Source: Dimargaris cristalligena (taxonomy: Eukaryota; Kickxellomycota; Dimargaritomycetes; Dimargaritales; Dimargaritaceae). From it: a DNA stretch of 45,428 nucleotides. The notes under the pieces were generated by a model that was not told the origin of the DNA, did no database searches, and saw only the letters and a program-made list of their open reading frames with translations. Shown piece by piece: positions 20,671 through 32,617 of the stretch. The stretch lies in NCBI GenBank assembly GCA_027576995.1, contig JANBQC010000185.1, positions 1 through 45,428 of the forward strand, read 5' to 3'. Position numbers and translations under genes: made by a program. The stretch's first letter is position 1. Every line of letters begins with the position of its first letter.

Positions 20671-23388
20671 ATGGCTTCCCTTCGCCCGGGCTTTTCGGCG
20701 AAGCGTTCGTTCAGTCCGCGCTCACTGACCCCGAGTCCCCCTAAACCATCCCAAGTACCCGACAATGCCGTCTTTGAAATGCAGTGCTACCAGAGTCTCT
20801 ACCACAAGGACCATTCGGTGCTGTCCCTGGCCGCCACCCAAGAGTACATCTTCTGTGGTACTCAGGGTTCCTGCATCCACGCCTGGGGGGCCCAAGACTT
20901 CCTGCCGAAGAAGGTCCTAACCGGCCACACGGGCAGCGTGTTCTCGCTCGTGCTTGACGTCGGTCACCACACCCTGTACAGCGCCTCAGGAGACGGTACC
21001 GTCCGGGCTTGGGACACCACCACCCTTACCTGCCGCTTCGTTCTCCATTCGGGCCCCAATGTGGGCGACATTCTCTCCTTAGCCTACTGCCCGCAGTTTG
21101 ACACCTTGTTCATGGGCTGCCAGAACACCAGCATCCAGTGGTTTTCCCCGTCCTCGCCCGACTCGCGACCCAAGTCCCCCAAAGAACTCGAACACATTTC
21201 CCAGAACTCCAAATTCTTTGACTCGGCCACCTCGCAAACTTTTGCTTTGGAATTGGACCCCTCGGTCGAGCATTACGTGGTCTTCGACAACAATATTCAA
21301 CCCCATAGTCACTATGGACACGTCTATTCCCTGCTCCTGGGCTCCCTGCCCAACCAAGGGGCCGACCCCGTTCTTTTTTCGGGTTCCGGCGACGGCGAAG
21401 TCAAATTATGGTCCGTGTCGGCATCCGGCATTAGCCCCTTGCGCTCCCTGAAGGGGGATATCACCAATATTTTCGCCATGACCCTGAGCGAGGGGTTGCT
21501 GTTCTGTGGTTGTCAGGACGGCCTGATTAAGATTTGGGACTTGGAAACCAACCAGATGATGCTACGGCTCAAAGCCCATAGCGATGACGTGCTCACCCTG
21601 GTGTCGGCCTACCCGAACCTGTATTCCGCATCCGCCGATGGATCAATCAAGGTCTGGGACCGCAACTTCCAGTGCCTCTGGGAAACGGACGGCCCGGAGG
21701 GTATCGTCCTGACTTCCATTCTGAGTGGCCCCTACCTGGTCACGGGCAGTAGCGACCAGGTCGTTAAATTCTGGCACCTTCCCGAGCATGCCCTCGGGGT
21801 TCCCCCTAGCCCCCACTCGTCCCTAACCCGCCCGGCCCTTCTGACCACCCTGGAGAAATGGATCACCTACTCTTCCATCAGTGGGTCCCCCCGTTACCAG
21901 CATGACTGCCGACGGGCGGCCCGCTTCCTGAAAACCACCTGCGAGCAACTGGGCGCCGAGTCCCGCCTGATTCCCGGTGGTTACGGCCAAAACCCTCTGG
22001 TCTTTGCCCGTTTCCGTGCTAACGCCCCACCCGACTTGACGAACTTGTCTCTCCATCCCGGCCGCGCCCCTTCTGCCACGGATTCGCCCTCGCCGGGCTC
22101 CAAGAATGCTGAAACGCCTACGGTGCTGGTCTACGGCCATTACGACGTCTTCTCCGTGGACGAGTCCCTCTGGGATAGTCCACCTTTTGAGATGCACGGC
22201 CGGGACGGCTTCCTCTACGGCCGCGGCGTGACCGACGATAAGGGTCCGATTCTGGCCATGCTCTACGCCGTCTTTGAGTTGCACCAGGCCCAAGAACTGG
22301 CCCATAATGTTGAGTTTCTCATCGAGGGTGAGGAGGAAAACGGAAGTGTAGGACTCAAGGAAGCGGTGCAGGGGGCCGGCGGTTTATTCGGCCGACCTAG
22401 CGTTATTTTACTTAGTAACTCGTACTGGATCGGCGAAGACCTGCCCTGCCTCACCTATGGTTTGCGGGGGGCCATCCACTCCACCATCCAAGTGATCTGC
22501 GACCGCAAAGATGTCCATTCGGGGGTCTCAGGGGGAGCCGTGGTCGAACCCTTGCAAATTGTACTGAAACTTGTTTCCCAACTCGTAGACGACCAAGGTC
22601 GGGTCTCTATCCCCGAATTCTACGACTCGGTGGCTCCGCCCCAGCGAGTCGAAGATACGTACTACCGCCAGATTGTCCAGCGCATTGAGAACCGGCCTTT
22701 GGACGAGGCGGAACTCGAAAAACTCAAGGCCCGTCTTATGGCGCGTTGGCGATTCCCCTCCCTCACGGTACACAAGGTGGACGTCAGCGGGCCCCAGAGC
22801 AACGACTCCATTATACCCCACAGCGCCCAAGCCTCGGTCAGTCTGCGGGTCGTTCCCAACCAGGCCATCGACACCGTGGCGGCCCAGTTTACCGAACACG
22901 TACAACGGCTGTTTGACCAACTCTTCCCCGGCCTGAGCCCGGCCTCCGCTTCCGGATGTCGACTTAACGTCACCATCCGCAACACCGCCGACTGGTGGCT
23001 CGGTGACACCACCAACGCCTACTTCCAGGCCGCTGAACAGGCGATTACTAACCAGTGGGGCACGAAACCCATGTATATCCGTGAAGGGGGAACCATCGGG
23101 GCCGTACCTTGGCTCGAACATCACTTCGAATCGAGTGCCGTCAATATTCCCCTGGGGCAGTCATCGGACCAGGCCCATTTGAGCAACGAACGGATCCGTT
23201 TGAAGAATTTGCTTAAAGGAAAGGAAGTAATGAAGGATTTCTTCCGGGGGATTGGGCAGCCCCAGGCACAGACATCAGTATCCGAAAACTCGGCTATAGT
23301 GTCCCCTATGGTTGCCGCGACCAATACCAATGAAGCGACCGAATCTAACAGCGCGAAGCCGGATAGTGATGCTGGACTGGAGGTATAG
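20671..23388 (+). CDS. Dug2-like WD40 plus M20 peptidase-family protein
   Basis: Intronless, 905 residues, ATG start. The N-terminal ~370 residues form a WD40 propeller, with repeats ending in VRAWD, VKLWS, IKIWD, IKVWD and VKFWH. From ~395 on is an M20A metallopeptidase fold: VYGHYDVF (zinc His and catalytic Asp), GRGVTDDKGP, the EGEEENGS glutamate pair, DVHSGVSGGAV and a late zinc His in SSDQAHLSNERI. This order is typical of fungal Dug2, the partner of the Dug3 amidotransferase in the cytosolic complex that cleaves glutathione. In the usual ISDNYW-type zinc site the sequence here is LSNSYW, so the Asp appears replaced by Asn, consistent with a scaffold rather than an autonomous peptidase. 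The gene has high GC and strongly biased codons, suggesting good expression. Confidence 0.9.
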   Translation: MASLRPGFSAKRSFSPRSLTPSPPKPSQVPDNAVFEMQCYQSLYHKDHSVLSLAATQEYIFCGTQGSCIHAWGAQDFLPKKVLTGHTGSVFSLVLDVGHHTLYSASGDGTVRAWDTTTLTCRFVLHSGPNVGDILSLAYCPQFDTLFMGCQNTSIQWFSPSSPDSRPKSPKELEHISQNSKFFDSATSQTFALELDPSVEHYVVFDNNIQPHSHYGHVYSLLLGSLPNQGADPVLFSGSGDGEVKLWSVSASGISPLRSLKGDITNIFAMTLSEGLLFCGCQDGLIKIWDLETNQMMLRLKAHSDDVLTLVSAYPNLYSASADGSIKVWDRNFQCLWETDGPEGIVLTSILSGPYLVTGSSDQVVKFWHLPEHALGVPPSPHSSLTRPALLTTLEKWITYSSISGSPRYQHDCRRAARFLKTTCEQLGAESRLIPGGYGQNPLVFARFRANAPPDLTNLSLHPGRAPSATDSPSPGSKNAETPTVLVYGHYDVFSVDESLWDSPPFEMHGRDGFLYGRGVTDDKGPILAMLYAVFELHQAQELAHNVEFLIEGEEENGSVGLKEAVQGAGGLFGRPSVILLSNSYWIGEDLPCLTYGLRGAIHSTIQVICDRKDVHSGVSGGAVVEPLQIVLKLVSQLVDDQGRVSIPEFYDSVAPPQRVEDTYYRQIVQRIENRPLDEAELEKLKARLMARWRFPSLTVHKVDVSGPQSNDSIIPHSAQASVSLRVVPNQAIDTVAAQFTEHVQRLFDQLFPGLSPASASGCRLNVTIRNTADWWLGDTTNAYFQAAEQAITNQWGTKPMYIREGGTIGAVPWLEHHFESSAVNIPLGQSSDQAHLSNERIRLKNLLKGKEVMKDFFRGIGQPQAQTSVSENSAIVSPMVAATNTNEATESNSAKPDSDAGLEV

Positions 23389-26300
23389 GTGGGTGTATAC
23401 GCGACCGATGAACCCATATTCGGAATTAAACAATTGGTACCTGCTGTTGTTGAAATATAAACTATCAGGTGCACTAGGTCGGCCTTTTTGGTATATCCCC
23501 TCATTAAAAAGACGGGCATCCTCTATTATCGGCGGGATACCAATCCTTTGATTCCGTGAACTATTGTAAACCTGACTTGGTTGAACTCGTCGGCTGTGTA
23601 AAGTTTAATATCGGGCTATTTTCCTGTGTCACAGTAAACTGATATCATTATATATATCCCATCTCTACGTTAGCATGCGGGTTGTGTTTCAAGGCTAATA
23701 CTCATTTAATTGGCGATTTTGCTAGCCGCCGAATCAAAGAGGGTGTAACAATTCGATGGCTGCTGATTTATACCGATGCTCCCTAAATGAGGTGGGCCAT
23801 ACCCACCCCCTTTTGGTTTTTCGTTATAAAAAACAATACATAGCCTTAGAATCGTAGAACTAGAACTGACTATGTTAGACGGGAAATAATAATAATAATA
23901 AGTAGTAGTAAGGACCAGATGTTACACGGTCCCCCTGGTCTGTGGTTCCAAAGTACACGCAATTTTATCTATCAGCGCATCAGCATATAGTTATTCTCTC
24001 CTCTCTACCTCCCCCTCTACTTCCGCTTTTGGGCACATTCGTTAGTATTTAGAAGCTATTTTTCAACTACTACCACAACACATTATATTCAATTAAATGG
24101 TACGCTATTGAAACCACATTTTATTTCCGAACTATGTGAATCATTTACTGTCAAATATACGCCCACCGCCTAACACCAGCGTTCGGGCACACGGCCGTTG
24201 GCTAAGCAAACGCCCAAACCCATGGACTGTACCACCCATTGTACGATACTGTAGAACTCCAGTTTGGCTCTCACGCTCGATCTACTTCTCCCAGTTTGGC
24301 AGGCCTTTTTTGACCACCCCACCATCCGTTGGCAGGTAGCCGTCGTTATGATTAGAGGCATGGTTTAACGGGATTTCGGCGGTTTTTGTAGAGGGAGTCT
24401 CCGACGGGTCATATAACTCTATATAGAGCCACGGGCCCCGGGGAAGTGTGAGTAGGGTATATTCAGAAATTTGTATAATATTCATAATAATAAGAAGCCG
24501 TGGGTTGGGTACAGTGGCAAAGTCCAAAGCTTGGGCTGGCTAGTCCATTTCTGCGTAAGATATACTATTACATCTGTTTATTACAACGGAATACCGGTAG
24601 ACTTGTGGAGTCGGCGGCCATGCCAGGCGAGCGGCAATAGATATAACGTCCATGGGCTTTAAAACTTTATTGTGGATTGAGTAGTGGCCATGTAGGGCGG
24701 GGCTGGATAATATAGGGTCAGCTGAGTTCATGTATCTGTAAACATTAGCCAACCAATAGTGACGCAGATCTAAGAACCACCGAACACAAACGAAGTCGAA
24801 AACTGTGCCAGATTAGAGTGTTTCATGGCTGTTAAGATGAAACCCGGTGTCGGGGGATGCTGCTTGGGGCATAATAGTTACAGATTAGGACAGCATCTAG
24901 AACCCCAAGTGGCCAATCCAATTAGGCGCTGCTCTCGAACACATAGTCTGTTTACATATTTGACAACGGTCGGAATGCTTTCTAATACCCGAATGATTTA
25001 CCGATAGTCCCGGTGAGTTGGTTTGGGAAATGAGGTAGAGAGGGCTCTCTCTATTCCCAGGCTGTGCCATTCAATGGTAATGAACAGCATGCCTCAATTA
25101 TTAGTTAGCTTGGCTGCTTAAAAGGCATGTGGGTAACTTGGCCTGTACGAGCTTTAGCCATATATTCCTCAAGGTTTTCTGTAAGGGCAGGAATCCGGCG
25201 GTTTTTTTTTGTCGATGGATTAAATTGGACTCATTCAAGTTTCCTATATAGTCAACCCAAGGGACAGCTTGCTAATCGGCTAACTCCAGTATCGGGATGC
25301 CTTTGAGCACTAGACCCAACTCCCTTTGAATGGCCTTGAACAAAGGGGGGTGGATGAGATGACTAACCAGCGCGAGGTAATTACCCCCGTCTTGGACTTT
25401 GCATACCCGTGTTTCCGGTCTTACTCACCGATGGCCACCAACAAGTATAAATTAAATGTACGACATTGTATATTCAGTTGACTTGAAATGGCACCTGCCC
25501 CCTTTTAGACACATGCTATTTCCATCTTGGGCCCAATGCCTTAATCGCGGTATTCGGTTAAATCCGCGTAATATTAAACCCAAACTCCCTCCCCTAATTC
25601 ATGTTTTTTATATAGTCAATACTACTACAATTGCCTACCTTAATATCCCATCTGGCGACTATCATAATTATTTTTGGTATTTTATTTTCACCCCCCGTCT
25701 GGGCGGGATTACCTTGTAAGTGTTCGGCTTCCTTTAGCGAAAACATCCGTAGTGGCACCTCTTAACATATCCCAACGCTTGGCGGCTCTTGAACAGCCTG
25801 CGCCTTGGCTCTCATATGGGGGTTAAAGGGACAGCATTGCTACATTCCCAACTGTGTCACCATCGGCGCTACCGACCGGGTCAGCTGGAATACAGTGGCG
25901 GCTGCCCTTTTTCTTCCCGACTTCACCAATGTTGTATTTTTCATTAACCGTGCGCAGGAAAATGCAATGACCTGTCTATTATACCACTGCCTTTTATCTG
26001 CGGCTGTCGAACCTTGGGTGCCCATTGCTAGTTTCAACTGATATATTGGGATAGGCCTTGTGCTTTAGATACAGTAGACCCTGCGAAAAAATCAATAAAT
26101 GAATAAAGGAAGTGGTTACTACTTCTTTGAATAGCCCAGAGAATGTACAGTATGATTCCAACGATACCAAGGTTGAGCACAAATTAGGGATACCCTTGCC
26201 TGAATCGCCACTTTTTTTTTAGACGGGTCAGCTCCGGTATGGCATGGTGCTGAGGTGGCCTAGCCAGTATCCCACAGCCCGCCTTGTTTAGCTACTTGGC

Positions 26301-27012
26301 CTACACCTACGCTTCCTGATTTATTCTCTTCGCCTTCATTCTTTACTTACCATGTATCAAGGTGGCCCCCCTTTCCCACTGGTGTTGTTATTACAACTAA
26401 ACCCCCGTTCGCTTTACTCATATTAAAATAGCGTAGATGTTGCCCTAGTTTTCTAAGCAGGTACCAATTACTAGGGTCACCTCTAACTAACCCTAATCCC
26501 GGACGCTCTTAAAATTATTTGCCCGACTACTTGGCTTGTGCCAAGCCACTCTTTTCCCCGCTCTATGAATTGACCGTGAAGGGGGTGTGGGAACCTTATA
26601 TTAAGCCCGATCGGCGCCCTGCTGAAAGAGGGGGAAATAAAGTTCCCCTCCCTCGGCTGGTTCTCACTTAACTACGCCCCACTAATACCTTCCCATTTAT
26701 TTCGGTTACTTCCTGCTGACTTCAGCAATTACTTGTTCACCCTCCCAAAAATACATACAGGCTGTGCTATTTAATTGCTTTACCTGGACTAGTCTTTATT
26801 GCAATTCAATATATATATATATATACATACTCGTCATCAACGTCAATGAGCTCTCGGACTACTATAACTTCCCAACTGTATTTCAACAACTCAATTTAAC
26901 CTCCCCCTATCCAGGATTATCGTGTTTCCGCTAAATTTTACATTTAATATAGTATTTAATATTATTGATTCCACCCCTTTCAGTAAACTCGACCCACCAC
27001 CTCCTCCCCAAA
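23389..27012. other. Long intergenic region with possible gene relic
   Basis: About 3.6 kb. An AAT/AGT microsatellite lies at 23888-23911 and a (TA)n run at 26809-26825. A coding-like but broken stretch on the plus strand (25730-26041) is listed separately. The last 200 bp, AT-rich, is presumably the arrestin promoter and leader. Nothing else is recognised. Confidence 0.5.
25730..26041 (+). pseudogene. Coding-like relic with probable frameshift
   Basis: The segment up to ~25825 reads as SVVAPLNISQRLAALEQ and then PAPWLSYGG before a stop. A shift of frame there gives CYIPNCVTIGATDRV, then WNTVAAALFLPDFTNVVFF and a further open run ending EPWVPIASFN and a stop at 26041. Third positions are C/T/G-biased as in real genes here, but there is no convincing start codon, and the two halves are in different frames. 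The family is not recognised. A degraded gene or an exon of an unmodelled gene are both possible. Confidence 0.25.
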
Positions 27013-28513
27013 ATGAAGGCCCTCCCCACCAATGTTGCCATTGACAACTCCCACGTCAGCATGGCCATCGACCTGATCCAAAATCCCGTTATTCTTCGGG
27101 GCACCAAATCGACCTGTCGAGGAACTATCATTAACGGCTACCTAACCTTAAGTGTCTCCGAACCGACCCGTCTGCGTGCATTATTACTATGTTTCAAAGG
27201 AATCGAGAATATCAACTGTGTCGATGCAGGTAGGTCACCTTGTCTAATTTTTAACTGAAATCCAAGCATGCCCCTTATAATGGCACCCCAGCAACCCTTG
27301 GATATGATACTCTCCAACGGTCCTCCAACCCCGCACTTGCTCTCTACCGAAGGATAACCATCCCCCCTGCCAACGTTTTACTAACCCTTCACCTCGCTTG
27401 AACATTGGGACATCATTTCAATCTGTGCTTGCTACATGCATGACATCAATTCACACAGGGGTCTCTATTGTTACACAGCGGACCTTTTTCTGTCACACCT
27501 GGCAATTCCTGCCGCTCCGCACCGCCAACCACCGCGTCAGCAACGGCCACCACAGCTACTACTTTGAAGTAGCGCTCGCCGGCGATCTACCCGAAACCAT
27601 CAGCACCCACCAGGCCCGGGTCCATTATACGCTAACTGCCCTGGCGGTCCGCCCCACTTTTCGCAAGGATTTAACCGTGGAACGGCCCGTGGTGGTGCAG
27701 CGCTACGCCCTACTACCCACCCCGTCCAGTATGGCCCTCTATTATGAGCCCGAATCGTTATCCAACCAGGGTAAATTAGGCCCGCATATCGCGTATCAAC
27801 TCCAAGTGGCGGAACGCCGATTGACGCCGGGGGATAAGGTCAATATCCAGCTGCATTTTCGGGGGTTGGCCCATTCATTCGTGTCCAAAGTATGGATTGT
27901 CCTCATGGAGAATACCCTGCTTACCGAGGCCCTGGACGCCCCGTGGCCGGAAACGAACGGGCCCCTATCCATCGGGGGACCCACCACCACGGTCGGACCA
28001 AGCCCCCCGACCAACAGCAGCCCTTTGGCCGGCCCAATGAATAGTCCCGATGGAACATTAGGCGGAGGAGGAGGAGGTGGTGGTGGTGGTGGTGTCGTAG
28101 GGCGCCCCCGTTCCATCCATATCGCCAAGCACCTCAAGGAAGTCGTGGACACCCAATTCCCCGATTTGGACCCCATCACCCGAACCGTCAAACGCCAATA
28201 CCTCTTTACCATTCCTGCCCAAAGCGACACCCATTATGACACCGATACGGAACATATTCGCATTCGCCACCGGATTCGCATGGTCTTCCAGGTGCGCAAT
28301 AAGTTGCAGGTGGAGGGACACATTGCCCTCAGTTTTTCGGTCCGTCTCTGGCCAGGGAAACCCGCCGAAATGATTGAACCGCCCCCACAGTATCACTCCC
28401 GGAGTTCGTCATCACTGGACAATGGCGGTTCATCCATGGCTTCCGATATATCCGAGTCGCCCTCCATTTTTGCATTAACGGGACCGTCTGTTAATGATAT
28501 TTTCGCTCATTAA
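27013..28513 (+). CDS. Alpha-arrestin (ART-family adaptor) with PPxY motif
   Basis: Two exons, 27013-27229 and 27459-28513, giving 423 residues. The 229-bp intron has a GTAGGT donor and a perfect TACTAAC branch site (near 27378); the acceptor is the first AG after it and keeps frame. Exon 1 encodes the start of the arrestin N-lobe (IDLIQNPVILRGT, IINGYLTLSV, LRALLLCFKG). Exon 2 completes the N-lobe and the C-lobe (IAYQLQVAERRLTPGDKVNI, SKVWIVLMENT, RIRHRIRMVFQV, ALSFSVRLWPG). A Ser/Pro/Gly-rich insert with an ~11-residue poly-Gly run (near 28062-28093) splits the C-lobe. PPQY at residues ~381-384 is a classic docking site for Rsp5/Nedd4-type WW domains. Such proteins act at the plasma membrane and endosomes, bringing the ubiquitin ligase to nutrient transporters for endocytosis. 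The tail is serine-rich. Confidence 0.85.
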
Positions 28514-28962
28514 CAAACTGGTGCAGTCTAGTTTAGTAAAATCGCCCTGGGTGAAAACAACAAGGTTCTTCGCTGTGAGACATGAGCTCTCTCCTTCTAC
28601 ATATATATATATATATATATACATATTTAACCCTAGCCGCAGCGCCACTGAGTCACCATTGAACGCTTCCTTTATTTCCATAGTAATTTCGTATTATTAT
28701 CAATTGTAATTGTAGTTAGCTTCCCAAATCAAATCAAAGCATATCAATACCAACTATTCCGGTTAAATAGGTGGATATTGAAACGGACTTTCACGGTTCT
28801 TTATTATAAAGTAATAAGTTATATCGCCATCATCGAATTCAAGCTGGGACATGCCAAGACAGTGTAACAAACTGATCATTGCCTATTTAGCAGGGGGTTA
28901 GTGGATAACAATAATAATAATAATATTGATATATAAAAAATTACATCGTTTTCCATTAAGCT
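28514..28962. other. Convergent 3' intergenic region with (TA)n tract
   Basis: About 450 bp between the stops of the arrestin (+) and Med17-like (-) genes. It contains a (TA)n tract at 28601-28622 and an AAT-type microsatellite at 28909-28925. No gene seen. Confidence 0.6.
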
Positions 28963-31900
28963 TTACAAGGGCCGCATGACCAAGTCCACCAAACTCAGCA
29001 GCCAAACGGACCACTTTCCGATAAATAGGGTGCCTTGATTACCAGTTTGAGCAACTGGAGACTCGCTGGGGTGGTTCGTCCGTAGGAACGCCCGCAAGGC
29101 CCTTAGGACATCGGACCAGTCGGCGGGGTTTTCGGTTCGTCCCGGTGCTTGGATGGCCCAAGTCCAGTGGCCTTCGGTGGGCCGGAAGGTCAATTGCAAT
29201 CGGATCCCACTCGGGTCGGTGGCGATTGTAGGAAGGCTAGGGTTATTAAAAGCCGTACCACCCAGCGACTCCGGGACGGGCGGACTGATTTCAATGATAA
29301 CGTTAAATGGCAACAGATTATTTGAATCCAAAGAGGGTCGGCCGAAGGTGAGCGATACATCCAAAATGAGACCAGGCAACCAACGGACCGGGCCGGGGGA
29401 TGGTGTCGAAGAGGGCTGGAATGTGTATACTCGTAGACACCCCGGCGCCATTTCCACCACTTTAAGGCAGCCTAATAAAGGCTCCGATGACGCTGTTGAA
29501 CTAGTAGGACCACTACCCTCCCCTACGATACCATCACCCCTACGGTCACCCGTGGATTGTATCAGGGTTACTCCAGGACGGGGCTGTGTTAAAAGGCGAT
29601 GCATCCGGGTGCGCCAAGTTTGGGTCAGGTGGAATTGAATCCAATCAGCCAGTTCCGAATTATTCAACAAAGTAACCACTGGTACCGGCACCGGCATCGA
29701 GCCCACTGCTAGTCGGTTAGAATGTCCTACGGGGGTCGTTGAGGGGGAACAGGTCATAATTTCCACCCGGCCCGGTTGACGAACCCGCAACCAAAACGAC
29801 GTCAAGGTCGCGGTGCCATTGTCTTCCCCGCGCCGACCAAGAGTCCAGTGCAGGTGTTGCTGTTGGGTCCGGTATACGGAACAACGTTCGGCTAGTCGCT
29901 GCCAGTTCAAACGAGCATCCCGGGGCTCGGCCACGATGGCCCGTACGGGCGTGCCGAGGTGGGTAAATAGGGTGGCCAGCTTAGCCAGGGTTAGTGGAGG
30001 GGGCGGTGGGGCCAAGGGGACCGATGCGGACGAGCGGTGGTGGATAATTTCCCCCGTCGACGTGGTCGTTCGGTGGGCCGACCGGGCGATCTCTTTTTGC
30101 ACCCGGGTCCACTGACTATAGAGTTCGTGCTGATCTTCCATAGTTCGGGGCGACCAAATGACCGGGCCTGCCGCCGGGGTGATGGTTGATGAGGGCGGTT
30201 CAACCGCCCAATCTAACCCTAAATGGAGGTCAAACCGGCTCCCCCAACGGTTAGCCGCATTGAGAATGGACCAGACCGTGAAGAACGTATCCGGTAGTCC
30301 CACCCCCGTCAACAAGGGCGGAAGTAGGGCCAAGGGGGGTGGGACGGCGAACGTAATCTGATCCAACCGGGCTTCGCTGCGGTACATGACGCGGTGCCGG
30401 TTGATTTGGCGGTGTTTGTTAAACCGGAACTGCCGGCACAGGGTGAGGTCGAGAACAACTTTAATGAAATCCGGGTGACTGCTCAGACTGCCAATCGTGG
30501 CCGAAGTCGGGGCCTCGGTTTTCGGGGCGTCTGCCTGGGACCCTTGGTCCACCAGTTCGAAATCGAGGGTAAGGGCCCGTTCGGGCGAGTTTAACCCGGC
30601 TAGCCGGGGCCCCGTACGGAACCCAGTGAGGCCCGCCGAGCCCGGCCAAACAATGGAAATCACCCGATTCGCCTCCGCCAGGGAATCATTGGCCTGGAGC
30701 ACTTTGGCTTCCCTCAGTAGGCGGTGGTATAACTCAGTATCGAATAAGCTGTGCTGGGCCTCTAAAAGCTGCAGGTGACGAGCTTGGGTGGCGTCGATAG
30801 CAGTAGCCGGGCCGGTTTCTTGACTCGTTTCGCTAGAGAGAGTGGTTGGACGGGATTCGGCTAATACGGTTTGATTAGTCCCATCGACTACAACAACGCG
30901 CAAATAAGGGGCCTTGGCTTTTGGGAAGCTGAGTTTAATGTCCGCACCGGACGAGTCTTGAGTGGGGTCGGCCGGGGCCAACGATGGGTGCCGGCGAATA
31001 AGATCAGCTATACCCTTTTCCCAATATGTTGAGCCCACTAATGGAATGGATAAATGACGTATTTACAGATGCAAAAGAGGTTTAGCATGGTTTAGCACCT
31101 CGGTGATATTAATGTATACTATTCCATGGAAGATATCGTAAGTAATATCACCAACCCCATTCCTAACTGGGTTTAGATTTATCCTATAGCGGATCGCTTG
31201 ATCAACCGTTTAGGAATCATTTTTCATGCCCTTACCATTTTCGTATCCGTAAAGAACATGGAAAGTTGGCCTGATATTATCCCGCCCCCCTATTTTGCCC
31301 TCGTCGAGCTTCCGGGATTGGATAATCCAGTTCTTCTGTCGCAACTCTAGGGCTTGCTTCCAGAAACTGTGTTCTTCATTGATGACCGTTTCAAGTGACG
31401 TTGCGTGCTGTGATAGAATTTGACTAGCGGCTTTCAATTGCTATAATGGTATAAATAGATGAACATACAACAAAATCCATACATATTAGTTTAAAAGGAT
31501 TAGACATGAGGCTCATTGTCAGCCGGGTTGAGAATTAAAAGCGCATGGCAAGTTTTCTGAAGCGATACTTACCGAACGCTTGGCTGCCAGGCCCAGTTTA
31601 GCCTTGAGAATCTGCGCCGAAGTGTCCGGTTTACTTGGGTTAATGTAGGTAAAACTTATCGCGTTCGCCGGCAGGGGCAGGGGTTGACTAGCCGCCGCAG
31701 CTGCCGCCGCTTTATTAGCGGCCAAGACTGCCAGCGGATCGCTAGTTTTGGAGCTACCGTTCGTGGTGGCCCCAGTAGTAATGGCCGCCGCAGCGGGTTT
31801 TAAATAGGCCAGTAACTGGTTCACTACATCAAAGGCCACCCCCACTTCCGAATGGGCATGGAACAGCTGTTCGTGGAGGTGCTGTTGCATCTCAGATATG

Positions 31901-32617
31901 GACCTTTGGGTTTCAGTCGAGGGATTACTATCATCATCATCGTCTTTGACACTATTACCGACTCCCTCCTCCGCCTTTTGCCTGGAGGTATCGGGGGTCT
32001 TTTCGGGGTCGGCAATGGATGGCTCGCTCGATGACGCGTCAGTCGTGTCAGGAAGTCCCCTTAAGTTGGGATTCTGCGACCATAATTTAAAAACTTGTTC
32101 GTTGAGTCGATCGGTAGTAGATAGCGGTCTATATTTGGGGATGAGGAGTATTCAGGTGCAAGGAGTAGTTCATGGATAAGTAGAAGGGTTAGCAGGCGTA
32201 AATCAGGTGACGGATGTATTTATATTTATATATATATTTATATTCGAAGGACTTCTGAACCTAATGGTCGGCCCACCTCATTCAAGGGATAAGCACATGG
32301 AGAGCGATTCGAACTGACAGATTCCCCCCCAAAAAAGAAATATACATTCGTAGTCCCAAAGTGCGCGGTTTCTCCCGATTCACACGCGCCCATGGGGTCT
32401 GCTCCGATTCCACAGCTAGGGACCAGGCCATGACTTACGGTTTGTAGACCAGAAACCCCTTCTCGGTGACATCATAGGGAACCGCTGCCGCCGCCGAGGT
32501 GGGCAAGGGCTTATCACTAGTCGGTTGGGGCACCGCTGTGGCATCCTCAAGAGCTAAACGGAGTTTCTTCTCTGGTGGGGGACCATGCGCACTCGACGGA
32601 TGAAGCTCCGAGGCCAT
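28963..32617 (-). CDS. MED17: Mediator subunit Med17 (Srb4-like)
   Basis: Four exons from high to low coordinate: 32617-32439, 32128-31573, 31440-31236, 31037-28963. Donors are GTAAGT/GTAAGG and every junction keeps frame, giving 1004 residues. Key Med17-like stretches are LSTTDRLNEQVFKLW near the N-terminus, then a helical region with AASQILSQHATSLETVI and EEHSFWKQALELRQKNWII (exon 3), and LFDTELYHRLLREAKVLQ in exon 4, typical of the Med17 core. Med17 is an essential scaffold of the head module of Mediator in the nucleus and contacts RNA polymerase II. The protein is longer than budding-yeast Srb4 because of low-complexity inserts (acidic DDDDD, poly-Ala, Pro-rich) and a long C-terminal part that I cannot assign in detail. 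Identification rests on these motifs and their order, by eye. Confidence 0.7.

Noticed and set aside
21823..23124. Long minus-strand open frames inside the Dug2-like gene
   Set aside because: High GC and codon bias of the true gene keep the other strand open; the plus-strand protein has full domain motifs.
26485..26500. Telomere-like ctaaccctaatccc
   Set aside because: Only about one and a half repeat units; no array, so not an interstitial telomere. Its presence in a window with a telomere-protein gene is coincidence.
28598..28622. (TA)n tracts here, at 26809-26825 and near 20600 as transposon ends
   Set aside because: Simple microsatellites with no flanking inverted repeats or element sequence.
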